Source: Rhizobium sp. NZLR1
Lineage (GTDB): Bacteria; Pseudomonadota; Alphaproteobacteria; Rhizobiales; Rhizobiaceae
Assembly (NCBI RefSeq): GCF_017357385.1
Contig: NZ_CP071633.1
Span: 849,961-913,960, forward strand
Reading direction: 5' to 3'
DNA: 64,000 bases
In this document: piece after piece, positions 63,430 to 64,000 of the stretch
How positions within the stretch are numbered: the stretch's first letter is position 1
Layout: each line of letters opens with the position of its first letter
Notes under the pieces: model-generated
Told to the model about the DNA's origin: nothing
What the model saw: the letters and a program-made list of their open reading frames with translations, nothing else
Database searches by the model: none
Program-made: the position numbers and the translations under genes

Positions 63430-64000
63430 GCGGTGCGGTCCCGCGGCCGGATCAACATTGGTCCGGTCGTGGTGTGACAAAAGCTTGATTGCAGAACGAT
63501 AGCCATCGAACATGCCGCCTCCAGCGTTATTCGTTGCATTCTCCCCCGGTTCGTCGACCGCCCCGCGCAATGATGAGCATAGTCTCGCCCATGGCGCGGG
63601 GGATTTGCCGACGATATTGCCTCATGCAGGCCTGGGCGCGGTCTGTGCGGAACGGATGATTTCCATCGGGCGACCGGCCAGGCGCCAGCGGACGCTACAC
63701 GATTTCCGGCTATCGTCTCGACCTGACCGACGCGAGGTTTTCCGCCCGCTGGCTTCTCCGGGTAAAATTCGATGAATTCATGTGCATAACGACGGCATTG
63801 GCCTTGCTCTTCTGCAGCTCGGGTGGGCGCAAATTTCCGCCGATGGGTCCGCGAAACCGCCGGCTTCCCGCGGCCGTTTCGCATGCCTCGACACGCCTTT
63901 TGGTTAAGCATTTGTAATTCGGTCACGAATCGCGGCATATAGTAACTGCGCAACTGGGGCGCTTTCGTTCAAAATTGCGCAGTTATTTGGGAAACAGATC
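63430..64000. other. Non-coding window end with inverted repeats
   Basis: 571 bases with no supported gene; frames on both strands lack family features. A hairpin of 8 pairs (63444-63451 with 63462-63469) may end the hydrolase transcript. An 11-base perfect inverted repeat TAACTGCGCAA (63943-63953) and TTGCGCAGTTA (63975-63985), separated by 21 bases, lies close to the window end; it may be a regulatory dyad for a gene beyond the edge. Confidence 0.5.

Noticed and set aside
63378..63953. A 191-residue minus-strand frame over the window end
   Set aside because: It overlaps the hydrolase 3' end antisense, has no recognisable domain and has skewed Arg/Pro composition.

Overview
The window is high-GC DNA with dense operons, frequent 4-base ATGA/GTGA overlaps and a fast-growing-rhizobium flavour (Rhizobium leguminosarum/etli type or a close relative). 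The evidence is a 106-base two-palindrome intergenic repeat resembling RIME elements, DUF982, FixJ-type regulators, alphaproteobacterial general-stress (EcfG) promoter motifs, a PmtA-like methyltransferase and many ABC uptake systems. No tRNA, rRNA, CRISPR array, insertion sequence or phage gene was seen. The replicon (chromosome or large plasmid) cannot be decided from sequence alone.

1-13.8 kb: a polar amino-acid ABC transporter (periplasmic protein cut by the window edge, then a fused permease-ATPase), the RIME-like repeat and an FAD amine/amino-acid oxidoreductase. Next comes a membrane-lipid triplet matching the E. coli ybhP-clsB-ybhN set but rearranged, with exact EcfG-type promoters in front of ybhN and clsB. 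Then DUF763, a flavin-binding stress protein, an EamA exporter, a Tat-exported epoxide hydrolase, a YkgJ protein, a nucleoside deoxyribosyltransferase and DUF982.

13.8-25.4 kb: a nine-gene co-directional operon for an unidentified sugar or polyol: CUT2-type ABC importer, SorC regulator, aldo/keto reductase, GlpD-like FAD dehydrogenase, DhnA-type aldolase, LyxK-like FGGY kinase and GMC oxidoreductase. A perfect palindrome upstream is the candidate SorC operator.

25.5-36.5 kb: cold-shock protein, hypothetical proteins, a methyltransferase, a 959-residue LAL-type LuxR regulator facing an alpha/beta hydrolase, and a DedA/PmtA-like lipid pair facing a two-component system. This last module lies between two direct copies of the 3' end of an ABC-ATPase gene: the intact gene at 36.5 kb and a short in-frame relic at 32.8 kb.

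36.5-53.9 kb: a uronate/aldarate-type catabolic locus in two divergent operons around a GntR/FadR-family regulator. The minus operon has the regulator, uronate dehydrogenase, SMP-30 lactonase, a DapA-family enzyme and a complete dipeptide-type ABC transporter. The plus operon has a second dipeptide-type transporter with fused ATPases and two enolase-superfamily dehydratases, ending in a bidirectional terminator.

53.9-64 kb: FMN reductase, nitroreductase and an ArsR regulator whose best ribosome site points to a CTG codon. A sensor kinase follows (MASE1 plus five PAS repeats), broken by a one-base shift in a C6 tract and followed by three response regulators. Last are an NmrA-type protein, a secreted alpha/beta hydrolase behind a MarR-like operator, and about 570 non-coding bases.
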